Below, piece after piece: positions 24,857 through 31,860 of a stretch of DNA of 42,736 bases. A program made the position numbers and the translations under genes. Location of the stretch: IMG/VR virus record IMGVR_UViG_3300043424_000325, positions 1-42,736 of that record; one strand, given 5' to 3'. Under the pieces are notes generated by a model that worked only from the letters and a program-made list of their open reading frames with translations, was not told the DNA's origin and did not search any database. Position 1 is the stretch's first letter, and every line of letters starts with the position of its first letter. Source of the stretch: a virus.

Positions 24857-25092
24857 GCGCGAACCTTACGTGAGTGCACGATGCGACGCGCCTTTCGCTT
24901 GCGCTCGCCTAGGCGTAGCAGGTACACGAGGCTTGAATGTTTTAGTCCATCGAATAGGATATAGTCATCAGGGATGCTCGCAAAAAATACCGAGTATGCT
25001 CTGACAGATTCATCATGCATCTTCTGTAAATCGCCTAAAAGCCTACTGATTGCATCGCTATCCGGCCTGCTGTTATCATAGCTAAGGTACAT
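24853..25092 (-). CDS. Hypothetical protein, 79 residues
   Basis: I favour ATG 25090-25092 (MYLSYDNSRPDSDAISRLL), which follows AAGGGGAGCTAGT. An alternative, ATG 25165-25167, would overlap the thyX end by 11 nt and add 25 residues. Between the two starts lies a near-duplicate of the ribosome site, GGGGAGCTGGTGTGTAT. The C terminus is strongly basic (RLGERKRKARRIVHSRKVRA), suggesting nucleic-acid contact. Family unknown. Confidence 0.58.
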   Translation of the reverse strand: MYLSYDNSRPDSDAISRLLGDLQKMHDESVRAYSVFFASIPDDYILFDGLKHSSLVYLLRLGERKRKARRIVHSRKVRA

Positions 25093-25156
25093 ACTAGCTC
25101 CCCTTTGATATACACACCAGCTCCCCTCAATATACGCACTAGTCCTCAATGCAAAT

Positions 25157-25861
25157 TCACTTTTCATTAGCCTCTTTGAGTGCATCCCACGATACTCCGT
25201 AGTATTGTGAGCAAATGTGGTCAAGCACTGCTGCATACTGACGGATCTCTCGCTGTGCATCCGGTTTATTACGGAGGCGCACAAAATGGTACAAAGCCTG
25301 CTCTGTGGCAGTCCACATGAACCGAGTGTACAGACTCATAGGCAGAATCATGCGTGCCTGCTCTTTGGCTATACCTGCCGCAATCATTCGCTGATACATA
25401 GTCGTCAGTGATTCCATGGCACCAATGGCCCAGCCGCGATAATACTCAGAGTCGTCACTCACGGTGTCCGTTGATCCCTGTTTGCTGCTCTTGGATTGCA
25501 TGTAGAACGCAGGTGGGATGTAGAACTTGTCGTACTCCACATACCTGCCGCTTATCTCGTTCCATCCGGTATCCACAAACGAGTATGGACCACCGACCAC
25601 ATGCTTGTACCACTGGCGCGCAACGAACTCAGGGCACTGCACGATGATACTGATAGGCGAGTGACGAAATGGCGACGTGTGCTCCTCACGCGCCAAAAAG
25701 GCAATTAGTTTTTGTGACGGCTTCTCAGAATCCTCATTCCCATAGCTCACTCGTGCCGCCTGTGCCACCTTGTCCGATGGATCACGCAGCATAGCGTCAT
25801 GGAAGATGATGAATCCGTACTGGCCGTCAACGTCGAATTTGTCGTCAAGATTTAGTGGCAT
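25157..25861 (-). CDS. thyX: Flavin-dependent thymidylate synthase
   Basis: I start at ATG 25859-25861 after AAAGGAAAAACC. The 234-residue enzyme has HTSPFRH (about 61-67), QWYKHVVGG and WNEISGRY (about 83-107), then the C-terminal helix set (EQARMILPMSLYTRFMWTATEQALYHFVRLR, about 175-205) that includes the substrate-binding Arg. It makes dTMP from dUMP using FAD and folate. The textbook RHRxxxxxxxS signature appears as KHVVGGPYS, an altered form. It works with the phage dCTP deaminase. Confidence 0.9.
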   Translation of the reverse strand: MPLNLDDKFDVDGQYGFIIFHDAMLRDPSDKVAQAARVSYGNEDSEKPSQKLIAFLAREEHTSPFRHSPISIIVQCPEFVARQWYKHVVGGPYSFVDTGWNEISGRYVEYDKFYIPPAFYMQSKSSKQGSTDTVSDDSEYYRGWAIGAMESLTTMYQRMIAAGIAKEQARMILPMSLYTRFMWTATEQALYHFVRLRNKPDAQREIRQYAAVLDHICSQYYGVSWDALKEANEK

Positions 25862-26879
25862 GGTTTTTCCTTTCATAGTCTGCCATCATCTCCCGCCATG
25901 ATATCGGCACCTCTCGAAACGCGCGTGCGAGATCGTGCTTGCCGTGCGCCTGGAGTGCTGCACATATATCAGCGCGCTTTGCGTAAAACTTGTTCGTCGT
26001 AGTGAGGTGTGGCACGACTCTCCTGCTAAAGAATCCAGCGCCAACATGCGCAATCACATCAGACTTTAGCATGAACTCCGTGTCCCATGCCGCCTTGATG
26101 GCGAGGAACCGAGGCGACGACCATGGCACGATGCGATTGCCATACCGATATGCATACTCGAAAACCTCATCCTTCAGGTAGATGTGCTGGTTAATCGGTT
26201 TGATGGTGATGAGCTGAAGGTTGCCATAATTGTCTCGCATGTCCCGAAGCGCTTCCCCGATTGGCTGACACTCACGATACACATCGGCACTGCTGATAGT
26301 CCTCGCATCCCACTCATCATACATGCGCCACAGCTCACGCGCAATTTTAGTGCGATCGAAGGCGAGGATATGGCCAGCCTTGAGCCATTCACGGAACTCG
26401 AATTCGTCTATCTGGACATACCGACCTTTACGGATGATTGGAATCGGGAATGCTGAATCGGTGTAGCGACGTACCAAATTCACCACGTTGATGCCAAGCA
26501 TGAGTGCCACTTCATCCCGTCGCAGGAGATGACGCTCGGGCTCATAGGTTGCGCCGATACGATGCGCACGGTGGAATATGCTCGCCTCACTCCGCTTGAG
26601 CTTGCGTGCGATGGCCTTGGGTGACTTGGAGTGGTAGTGCTTGATGATGTACTCATCCTCCTCGATGCGCCATTGACGCCGACGGTAGGCGCGACGCTTG
26701 GCCGATGCGGATGGAGCGACATTGCTATCAATCGCTGGTGGAGTCAGCCCAAGGCGCTTGATGTGGCGGTAGAGCGTTGTTTTGCCGATACCGATTTCAT
26801 CCGCAATTTGCGGGAGTGGCTTTTTGTGCCACTTGGATGTGACGATGTCGAGGAACTCGTCACGCCATACGATTCTCAT
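25845..26879 (-). CDS. Multi-HTH DNA-binding protein, paralogue B
   Basis: The 344-residue protein has an N-terminal resolvase-like HTH (LPQIADEIGIGKTTLYRHIKRLGL, about 22-45), a basic linker, then a Myb/SANT-like set (EEDEYIIKHYHSKSPKAIAR, then FHRAHRIG, about 72-110). An excisionase-like HTH follows (RRDEVALMLGINVVNLVRRY, about 119-138), then REWLKAGHILAFDR, IYLKDEVFEYAYRYG and a C-terminal HTH-like unit. It shares order and phrases (WLxxGHILxFDR, LYD/MYDE, YLxDV/YRYG) with the product of 18658-19689. No catalytic motif is visible. It is coupled to the next gene (ATGA, 26876-26879). A phage regulator is the simplest guess. Confidence 0.65.
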   Translation of the reverse strand: MRIVWRDEFLDIVTSKWHKKPLPQIADEIGIGKTTLYRHIKRLGLTPPAIDSNVAPSASAKRRAYRRRQWRIEEDEYIIKHYHSKSPKAIARKLKRSEASIFHRAHRIGATYEPERHLLRRDEVALMLGINVVNLVRRYTDSAFPIPIIRKGRYVQIDEFEFREWLKAGHILAFDRTKIARELWRMYDEWDARTISSADVYRECQPIGEALRDMRDNYGNLQLITIKPINQHIYLKDEVFEYAYRYGNRIVPWSSPRFLAIKAAWDTEFMLKSDVIAHVGAGFFSRRVVPHLTTTNKFYAKRADICAALQAHGKHDLARAFREVPISWREMMADYERKNHATKS

Positions 26880-27457
26880 TGCGTCACTCGCTTCAAGATA
26901 TCGAACGTCTCAATGATATATGGATAGCGCACATAAAACTTGAATCGACTTGGGATAACCTCGGCGATCCAATCATCGATGCTTGTGCCGTGCTCTTGGC
27001 TCATGGCGAACCAGTCGCAGCACATCTCGGCGATATCGACATCCGTCATATCATCAGGCGTTCTATGATACTCGGGGTGGTGTGGATTGTAGAGCACATG
27101 ATGCTGGATAGCCATATCGATAGCGCGCTGGAGACTCTCATCGGCCATGAATGCCGTTACACGCATGTCCTGCTCACCCTGTGCTCGCCATGTCGTGCGG
27201 TAGTAACGCCATACATATGGTGTATACTCTGGCTCACGCTTCTTGCTCCAATCGTGGATGTCATGACGTTGCATAATTTCAGCAGCAAGGTCTTCATGGC
27301 TTGCCGTGTAGTAATGATGCGAGAGAAGCTTCATATTCGCCTGCACGCGTTTCACGTGCTCCGAATGGATCGTGTGGAAGTTCTCTTCCATCTCCCCCCA
27401 AAGCTGCGGCATGTATATCGGTACATTCCGCCAATTGCTGCAAATTCGTTCAGTCAT
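26876..27457 (-). CDS. DUF5662-like protein (HD-like, possible phosphohydrolase)
   Basis: The 193-residue protein has HSEHVKRVQANM, RHDIHDWSKKREPEYTPY, HHVLYNPHHPEYH and MTDVDIAEMCCDWFAMSQE. This order of His/Asp pairs matches a phage family I know as DUF5662 and looks like an HD-type metal site. The substrate is unknown. Overlaps of 4 nt on both sides place it firmly in the early operon. Confidence 0.72.
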   Translation of the reverse strand: MTERICSNWRNVPIYMPQLWGEMEENFHTIHSEHVKRVQANMKLLSHHYYTASHEDLAAEIMQRHDIHDWSKKREPEYTPYVWRYYRTTWRAQGEQDMRVTAFMADESLQRAIDMAIQHHVLYNPHHPEYHRTPDDMTDVDIAEMCCDWFAMSQEHGTSIDDWIAEVIPSRFKFYVRYPYIIETFDILKRVTQ

Positions 27458-27741
27458 GATGATTCATTCTCCTCTTTTACTTCTGCCGTTGGTACCCAAT
27501 CGGCAAACATTTTTAAAACCTCTCGAATGTGACTAATTCGCTCTATGGCAAATTTCTCTAGCTGTGTCCGCTTTGGCTTGCGCTTAAACGTGCACTCACC
27601 GATGAAAAAATGCCGCCCATCCTCATGATATATCCATGCCGAGTATTTCCATCCATCGCGGTCAGCACCATCGAGCTCGATAGATACGTGATAGTCATCA
27701 AGCTTATTTGTCTCAAGCATGGCTATAAACGATGGAGTCAT
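27454..27741 (-). CDS. Hypothetical protein, 95 residues
   Basis: The start is ATG 27739-27741 (MTPSFIAMLETN), overlapping the upstream stop, with GAGGCGGTGCG before it. The product has a beta-rich middle (YHVSIELDGADRDGWKYSAWIYH) and a basic then acidic C terminus. I recognise no family. Confidence 0.6.
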   Translation of the reverse strand: MTPSFIAMLETNKLDDYHVSIELDGADRDGWKYSAWIYHEDGRHFFIGECTFKRKPKRTQLEKFAIERISHIREVLKMFADWVPTAEVKEENESS

Positions 27742-28133
27742 CGCACCGCCTCGCCCCAGCAGTGTTCGGACGCTGACCAATGCCATGCGCCTCGACCATC
27801 GTCCCACAGATACTCGAACATTGCGTACTGAATTGCGGGCGGTGCGACCTGCGGTGATGGGTAGCGGTACAGGAACTCCATAGGCGTCATACCGAGCTTG
27901 GCTGCGAACGGTCGAATCACCCAGAAATCATCGGTCGACCACACCCAGTAGTCGTTGATTTGCCATGCACCACCATCGGTGCTGCCGTCGAGGTTGTCGT
28001 TATATGCTGTCCATGATCCGGTGCCGAGCGTCACGGTATCACCGCTCTCGCACATGGCGATGGCAACAGCCTCAGGGCGAACTTGGACGCATTGTCCTTG
28101 GAGGCAAAGCCAGACTAATACGGTTTCAAGCAT
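27738..28133 (-). CDS. Lysozyme-like (transglycosylase / Rpf-type) protein
   Basis: The 131-residue product begins with a short hydrophobic stretch (MLETVLVWLCLQGQCV). It then has AIAMCESGDT, a catalytic-Glu context of lytic transglycosylases, followed by DGSTDGGAWQINDYWVW, which matches the GGxxQIN part of SLT/Rpf-like lysozyme folds. Four Cys could form disulphides, which fits an exported protein. It lies in the early region, away from the holin-amidase cassette, so it may be a virion-associated or periplasmic enzyme. ATG 28131-28133 follows AAAGGAGATTATC. Confidence 0.65.
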   Translation of the reverse strand: MLETVLVWLCLQGQCVQVRPEAVAIAMCESGDTVTLGTGSWTAYNDNLDGSTDGGAWQINDYWVWSTDDFWVIRPFAAKLGMTPMEFLYRYPSPQVAPPAIQYAMFEYLWDDGRGAWHWSASEHCWGEAVR

Positions 28134-28144
28134 GATAATCTCCT

Positions 28145-28492
28145 TTAAAACATCTCACACTGCACAACCTCGGGCTCTCGCAGGTCAATCACAAGCGGCT
28201 TGAGCTGTCCCGGGTATGTGCATGGTTGCAGATACGTCGCTTTTTTGTCGAGGCGCCATGCGATTTGATGGCTGACTCCCACCTTCTCGCACGTGCCGTC
28301 TGGATACATGATGCACGCGTACGTGCTGTATGCGCCATTCGGCTGCTCGAATGTCACATCAACCCATCGCAGGTCGGTGCGATACACTAGCCACACATGC
28401 AGAAGCCACTTCGGCGCAGGGCCACGATCAACTGCCCAAAGCGGAATCTCATCAGGCCAGCGCTGGATGTTGAGTGTGGATAGGTCGAGCAT
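28145..28492 (-). CDS. Hypothetical protein, 115 residues
   Basis: ATG 28490-28492 follows AGAGGTAAGTA. The product is Trp- and Tyr-rich with a beta-sheet look (KWLLHVWLVYRTDLRWVDVTF) and no membrane segment. It ends PEVVQCEMF. I recognise no family. Confidence 0.62.
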   Translation of the reverse strand: MLDLSTLNIQRWPDEIPLWAVDRGPAPKWLLHVWLVYRTDLRWVDVTFEQPNGAYSTYACIMYPDGTCEKVGVSHQIAWRLDKKATYLQPCTYPGQLKPLVIDLREPEVVQCEMF

Positions 28493-28501
28493 TACTTACC
28501 T

Positions 28502-28843
28502 CTATCTATAATCTGCATCTGGGCCGTATATACTAATGAACACTATGGAAACTGCATCCATGCAATCACGCAGAGATCGCTTGCCATCCTCTGTTGGACG
28601 TGCGATATAATCCCCCATGCCGCTTTTGAGAATGAACGGCGATATAACCTCCCATGTCCATGATTTTGTCTTATAGCAAGGAACGATTCTTCCCTGTAAT
28701 CCCTTGTAATCACATAGGTAAAAATATTCTGGAGCACTCATATATATTTGACGCTCATTCAAGTGCCATTCAGTCTGAAAGTCATTTCCAGTCAGGTTAT
28801 GTGTAATTATCAATTGCTTGATGTTTTGATTATCACCTTGCAT
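28502..28843 (-). CDS. Hypothetical protein, 113 residues
   Basis: I start at ATG 28841-28843 (MQGDNQNIKQLIITHNLTG), after AAGGAGGGGAGTG and overlapping the upstream stop by one base; the longer frame is shadow of the membrane gene. The product is mixed alpha/beta with YFYLCDYKGLQGRIVPCYKT. Base composition is more A+T-rich than neighbours. Family unknown. Confidence 0.6.
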   Translation of the reverse strand: MQGDNQNIKQLIITHNLTGNDFQTEWHLNERQIYMSAPEYFYLCDYKGLQGRIVPCYKTKSWTWEVISPFILKSGMGDYIARPTEDGKRSLRDCMDAVSIVFISIYGPDADYR

Positions 28844-29031
28844 CACTCCCCTCCTTGGCGCATCATCCCACCCACAACGAGCAGGATGAACAGCATGCCG
28901 AGATATGACCACTGATTGACGGCGATTGCGCCCGGCATAATCGCATCGAGCGCGAGGAGGATGAGTAGCGGGATGGCAAGCATCCACGCTACTACAACCA
29001 TGATCATGATGATGAGGACAGATGCTCTCAT
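28843..29031 (-). CDS. Small membrane protein, 62 residues
   Basis: Two hydrophobic helices are clear: about 4-28 (VLIIMIMVVVAWMLAIPLLI) and 40-57 (WSYLGMLFILLVVGGMM). The start overlaps the upstream stop (ATGA, 29028-29031). It should insert in the host inner membrane. Role unknown. Confidence 0.68.
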   Translation of the reverse strand: MRASVLIIMIMVVVAWMLAIPLLILLALDAIMPGAIAVNQWSYLGMLFILLVVGGMMRQGGE

Positions 29032-29363
29032 GGTAGCAACTCCAATTCACGCATCACTTCTGCAATGGGCTGTTGAATATCATATGGTTGAATTTTCAGA
29101 AAGCTATTCAAAACCAATTGCTCAGAATTCCATATCCCGATATCAAACTCAAAGCATTCGCCCGCGCGGTTCTTCATGTCGATGACCACATTGCGCATAG
29201 CACCATGGACACCGTTGCGATATACACGTCCATATACCCAGTGGTCGTCTTTTGCGTATAATGTCTGTGATGCTGGACGATAATCAAACGAAAAATACTC
29301 AATCGTCAGATTTTTTGGCAATGCACGTTGTAATTGCCAATTCAAATCATATCGAAGATTCAT
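29028..29363 (-). CDS. Hypothetical protein, 111 residues
   Basis: I choose ATG 29361-29363 after GGGAGTGAAGTG; a GTG immediately upstream is an alternative. The product is mostly beta-like (NLTIEYFSFDYRPASQTLYA, VVIDMKNRAGECFEFDIG), without membrane span or known motif. It is coupled to the recombination gene by a one-base overlap. Confidence 0.62.
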   Translation of the reverse strand: MNLRYDLNWQLQRALPKNLTIEYFSFDYRPASQTLYAKDDHWVYGRVYRNGVHGAMRNVVIDMKNRAGECFEFDIGIWNSEQLVLNSFLKIQPYDIQQPIAEVMRELELLP

Positions 29364-30016
29364 CACTTCACTCCCATCTCTGCAGCCGTCGCCATGACTT
29401 CCTCGTGGAGCTGGTCCAAGTCCTCATCAGGCGTGGCCTGCACGGCCTGCTGTGCGCTCTTGATTTCTCCATCCATCCAGCGGTAGAAGGCACGAAGCTC
29501 ATCGACAGACATGTCCACGATTTTGCGGAACTTGGGGAAGCTATCAGGCTTGATGCCGTAGGCTTGGCACTCTGCGATCATCTCACGCACGGCTGACCGT
29601 CCGAGCTCGAGCTTCTCCTTGTGCGATTGAGCCGTGGCCCGCTCTTGCTCGAGCTGTGCATCCTCTTCTTCGCGTGCGTGTGCCTCTTGCACTTCCTCTG
29701 CACTGGCGATGGCTTTGTCGACATGGTAGCCCAAGAACGCGAGTGCACGGCCAATAGCTGACGATTCGGCATCCTCGAATGGGTGGGTCTTTTGGGCGCC
29801 TGCCGTGGCATTCAGGCGAAAGCTAGCGATTGCCGTAGCCATGCGGCCATCGTTCAAAGTGATAGTCGCACGCACGTAGCCGAACACATCAGACCCCGCG
29901 AACAAGATTGGGTCGGTCGTAACCACTGAAAGGATGTCCTTCTTGGCCGATTGGATGCGCTGATTCACGCCGATGTAGTTTGCGTAGCGGTCGCCACCTT
30001 GCTTTTGGTACGTCAT
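29363..30016 (-). CDS. RAD52/ERF-like single-strand annealing protein
   Basis: In the 217-residue product, residues about 15-105 have GYVRATITLNDGRMATAIAS followed by THPFEDAESSAIGRALAFLGY. The latter matches the E-[ST]-S-A-[IV]-G-R-A-L-A motif of ERF and RAD52-like phage recombinases. The C-terminal half is a Glu/Ala-rich helix and then a basic-acidic helical tail. It would anneal single strands during replication-linked recombination, with the VRR-NUC nuclease as a possible partner. ATGA overlap with the gene at 30013. Confidence 0.75.
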   Translation of the reverse strand: MTYQKQGGDRYANYIGVNQRIQSAKKDILSVVTTDPILFAGSDVFGYVRATITLNDGRMATAIASFRLNATAGAQKTHPFEDAESSAIGRALAFLGYHVDKAIASAEEVQEAHAREEEDAQLEQERATAQSHKEKLELGRSAVREMIAECQAYGIKPDSFPKFRKIVDMSVDELRAFYRWMDGEIKSAQQAVQATPDEDLDQLHEEVMATAAEMGVK

Positions 30017-30207
30017 TTCGTTTGCTCCTTGGCAGCAGTCAACTGCTTATCGATCATCTGGATAACTGTGCGGATGGCGTCGCCCTTGGTTGGGCGTGAA
30101 CCGTTTACCGACATGAGCGCCATGATGCGCTCGAGGGCCTTGTGCTCTTGATCGTAGAGTACGACGGATAGGACTTTGGGGTTATCCCCCTTCTTGGCTT
30201 GAGCCAT
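30013..30207 (-). CDS. Small ribbon-helix-helix-like protein
   Basis: The 64-residue product has a beta strand (KVLSVVLYDQEHKALERIM) followed by two helices split by GSRPTKGDAIRTVIQMIDKQL, the layout of Arc/MetJ-type DNA-binding proteins. It could regulate its own operon. It lies one promoter downstream of 30.6 kb. Confidence 0.6.
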   Translation of the reverse strand: MAQAKKGDNPKVLSVVLYDQEHKALERIMALMSVNGSRPTKGDAIRTVIQMIDKQLTAAKEQTK

Positions 30208-30212
30208 GATAC

Positions 30213-30557
30213 TTACACTCCTGTTTCAACGTTCCAGCCACGATGGCGGAACGTGGTCGAGGGGACTTCTCCCTCGAAGCGGATAGCGCCCAAGGCTGTT
30301 GAGCGCTCGAGTTGACGCACGATGCCGTGGTAGTCCTGCACGACACTCCACAGCTCGACGTAGCGGGCATCTGGCAGGCCGCACAGCTTGGCGACGGCCT
30401 TGCAGCGTGCGGTAGCGCGTGTGCTCTTGCGCCACTCCCCCGAAGCCCACACGACGTAGCATGCGGCCTCGAAGATTTCGGTGACGGTGGATTGTGCGGT
30501 CAGGTGGGTTGCTTTGCGCCAGATGGGCGCGGATGTGGGGATGTTGATGACGGCCAT
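30213..30557 (-). CDS. Hypothetical protein, 114 residues
   Basis: The product begins MAVINIPTSAPIWRKATHLT and contains YVVWASGEWRKSTRATARCKAVAKLCGLPDARYVELW. It is basic in the middle and has no membrane span. It is the first gene after the early promoter at 30598-30626 and uses the GAAGAGGAG leader. Family unknown. Confidence 0.65.
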   Translation of the reverse strand: MAVINIPTSAPIWRKATHLTAQSTVTEIFEAACYVVWASGEWRKSTRATARCKAVAKLCGLPDARYVELWSVVQDYHGIVRQLERSTALGAIRFEGEVPSTTFRHRGWNVETGV

Positions 30558-30579
30558 GGTGTGTACTCCTCTTCAGTAC
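30555..30579 (-). repeat. Leader repeat, copy 2 (GAAGAGGAG module)
   Basis: The 25 bp are identical to 23796-23820 on the same strand, from the start codon back through GAGGAG to GTACTGA. Here it sits 18 bp after a TTGACA/TATACT promoter, so promoter and leader travel together. Confidence 0.9.
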
Positions 30580-30597
30580 ATAATTGAGCCTGCGGTT

Positions 30598-30626
30598 AGT
30601 ATACTATAATACCCCTATCATGTCAA
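30598..30626 (-). promoter_or_regulatory. Strong sigma70-type early promoter
   Basis: Leftward, TTGACA (30621-30626) and TATACT (30598-30603) are 17 bp apart, identical in boxes and spacing to 24296-24324. It drives the genes from 30557 leftward, including the annealing protein. The gap 30580-30671 contains nothing else that I can identify. Confidence 0.85.
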
Positions 30627-30671
30627 ATAAGACAGGATAGCGATATCAATTTCGTGACGCCACGAAAATGG

Positions 30672-31328
30672 TTATACGAATTTGAAGTGCACTGATACTG
30701 AGTAGTACCCGTTTGAGCTTCCATGCCATCGAATCGTGGCGATATTGCCGATATTGGTGCCGAGGCGATAGAATGTCCACAGTTCATCACCATGCACATC
30801 CTCACTGTAGTTTGTAACAACCTCAGCAATCACCAGTGGTTTTCCGATGAGCGCGTCAAGGTCGCCTACGACGCTCTCGATTTCTACTACTTCGCAGCAA
30901 TCTTGACCATGATACATCGAGACCCGCTGGCCATCGTGTCGAGTGAAGATAATCTCCTCATCACCAACGCGCTGGATATTGGTGATCGTAAATCCGAGAA
31001 GGTCTGGCACGGCGTACCGTGCGTCATGCTGCTCGTCACTGTATTCGATTTCAATGCCGTCAAATTGCAGCGGCGTCTGCCCAAAGTTGTATCCAGCATC
31101 AGCGAGCGTGGTGAACAGCGAGATGTCCATGCGCTTGAAATACGTGCGGTAGTGATACAGTACATCGTGCCAATTTTCAGCCTCGATTGCCTCTGCGACA
31201 AGTAGAGTATAAAACTCGCGCTTCAGGTCTGATAGCTGTTTTTCAATTGCCGATTGCTGGTCGCTCAAAATAAATCGCTTCAATTCGAGCGCTTGCATTT
31301 GCTGTTGAATTTCCATGAGCTTACTCAT
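30672..31328 (-). CDS. DUF7448-like protein with N-terminal coiled coil
   Basis: I start at ATG 31326-31328 in the repeated leader; a GTG three codons earlier is possible. Residues 1-45 form a coiled coil (MEIQQQMQALELKRF...). The C-terminal part has CCEVVEIESVVGDLDALIG, then DELWTFYRLGTNIG and IRWHGSSNGYYSVSV. These match the pattern C-E-S-V-xx-I, DELWTFY and WxGSSNGYYS of a phage family known as DUF7448. Function unknown. Confidence 0.72.
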   Translation of the reverse strand: MSKLMEIQQQMQALELKRFILSDQQSAIEKQLSDLKREFYTLLVAEAIEAENWHDVLYHYRTYFKRMDISLFTTLADAGYNFGQTPLQFDGIEIEYSDEQHDARYAVPDLLGFTITNIQRVGDEEIIFTRHDGQRVSMYHGQDCCEVVEIESVVGDLDALIGKPLVIAEVVTNYSEDVHGDELWTFYRLGTNIGNIATIRWHGSSNGYYSVSVHFKFV

Positions 31329-31355
31329 CTCATCCACTCCTTCATATCACGCCAG
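31326..31355 (-). repeat. 30-bp translation leader repeat, copy 1
   Basis: Leftward it reads CTGGCGTGATATGAAGG, then AGTGGATGAG and ATG. Two further copies at 31473-31502 and 31831-31860 differ at about three bases. Each copy ends with the start codon of a gene and contains its ribosome site. Confidence 0.85.
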
Positions 31356-31475
31356 AAAAATAAAATAAATTAATACAATTGACGCTATTCTAATGTGCCA
31401 TCCAACTGGAAATAAGCCAATAAGAAAAAACACTATGGTAATTATGAATGTACTTACTGGATTCCAATCACCCAT
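31347..31475 (-). CDS. Small membrane protein, 42 residues
   Basis: ATG 31473-31475 ends leader copy 2; TGA at 31347-31349. The product starts MGDWNPVSTFIITIVFFLIG and has a second hydrophobic segment (RIASIVLIYFIFLA), so two membrane helices. The DNA is very A+T-rich. Role unknown. Confidence 0.66.
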   Translation of the reverse strand: MGDWNPVSTFIITIVFFLIGLFPVGWHIRIASIVLIYFIFLA

Positions 31476-31502
31476 CTCATCCACCCCTTCGTATCACCCC
31501 AG
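31473..31502 (-). repeat. 30-bp translation leader repeat, copy 2
   Basis: Leftward it reads CTGGGGTGATACGAAGG, then GGTGGATGAG and ATG. It precedes the 42-residue membrane protein. Confidence 0.85.
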
Positions 31503-31523
31503 TCCGACATTGCCGGGTTGGGG
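31497..31523 (-). other. Hairpin overlapping leader repeat copy 2
   Basis: CCCCA (31497-31501) and TGGGG (31519-31523) with inner CCG/CGG form a short stem just upstream of the ribosome site. A similar, better stem precedes copy 3. It may set translation or mRNA stability. Confidence 0.45.
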
Positions 31524-31536
31524 TTGTGTTGGATTA

Positions 31537-31833
31537 CTATTCTTTGGTATCAAAGTGCATTTCTAGCACAGCGACTGCATTTCCGTGAATTACACGCTCA
31601 TATGCAATGAATTTTCCATACAGCCGCGGTTTTATTAACCCCTGATACCGCTTACCATACCAGCGCATATACTCTACTGCCATCGCTGAAAGATTCTCAA
31701 TGCCCTCTATGTATAGAGTGCTTGCAGGAGACAAGTCGCTTGGGGTTAATCCAATGTGCGTCTCGATCACATACTTGATATCTACTGCATTGAACTCGCG
31801 CAATTGTTCTTTTACGAACTGCGACAATTCCAT
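31537..31833 (-). CDS. Hypothetical protein, 98 residues
   Basis: I use ATG 31831-31833 in leader copy 3; the GTG three codons earlier is too close to the ribosome site. The product begins MELSQFVKEQLREFNAVDIK, is alpha/beta with EYMRWYGKRYQGLIKPRLYG, and has no membrane span. Family unknown. Confidence 0.62.
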   Translation of the reverse strand: MELSQFVKEQLREFNAVDIKYVIETHIGLTPSDLSPASTLYIEGIENLSAMAVEYMRWYGKRYQGLIKPRLYGKFIAYERVIHGNAVAVLEMHFDTKE

Positions 31834-31860
31834 CTCATCCACCCCTTCGTATCACTCCAG
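31831..31860 (-). repeat. 30-bp translation leader repeat, copy 3
   Basis: Leftward it reads CTGGAGTGATACGAAGG, then GGTGGATGAG and ATG. The first bases form the right arm of the hairpin at 31853-31884. Confidence 0.85.

Noticed and set aside
26879-27532. 217-codon open frame on the plus strand
   Set aside because: It is antisense to the DUF5662 gene, which has family motifs, ribosome site and coupled neighbours; the plus frame has none.
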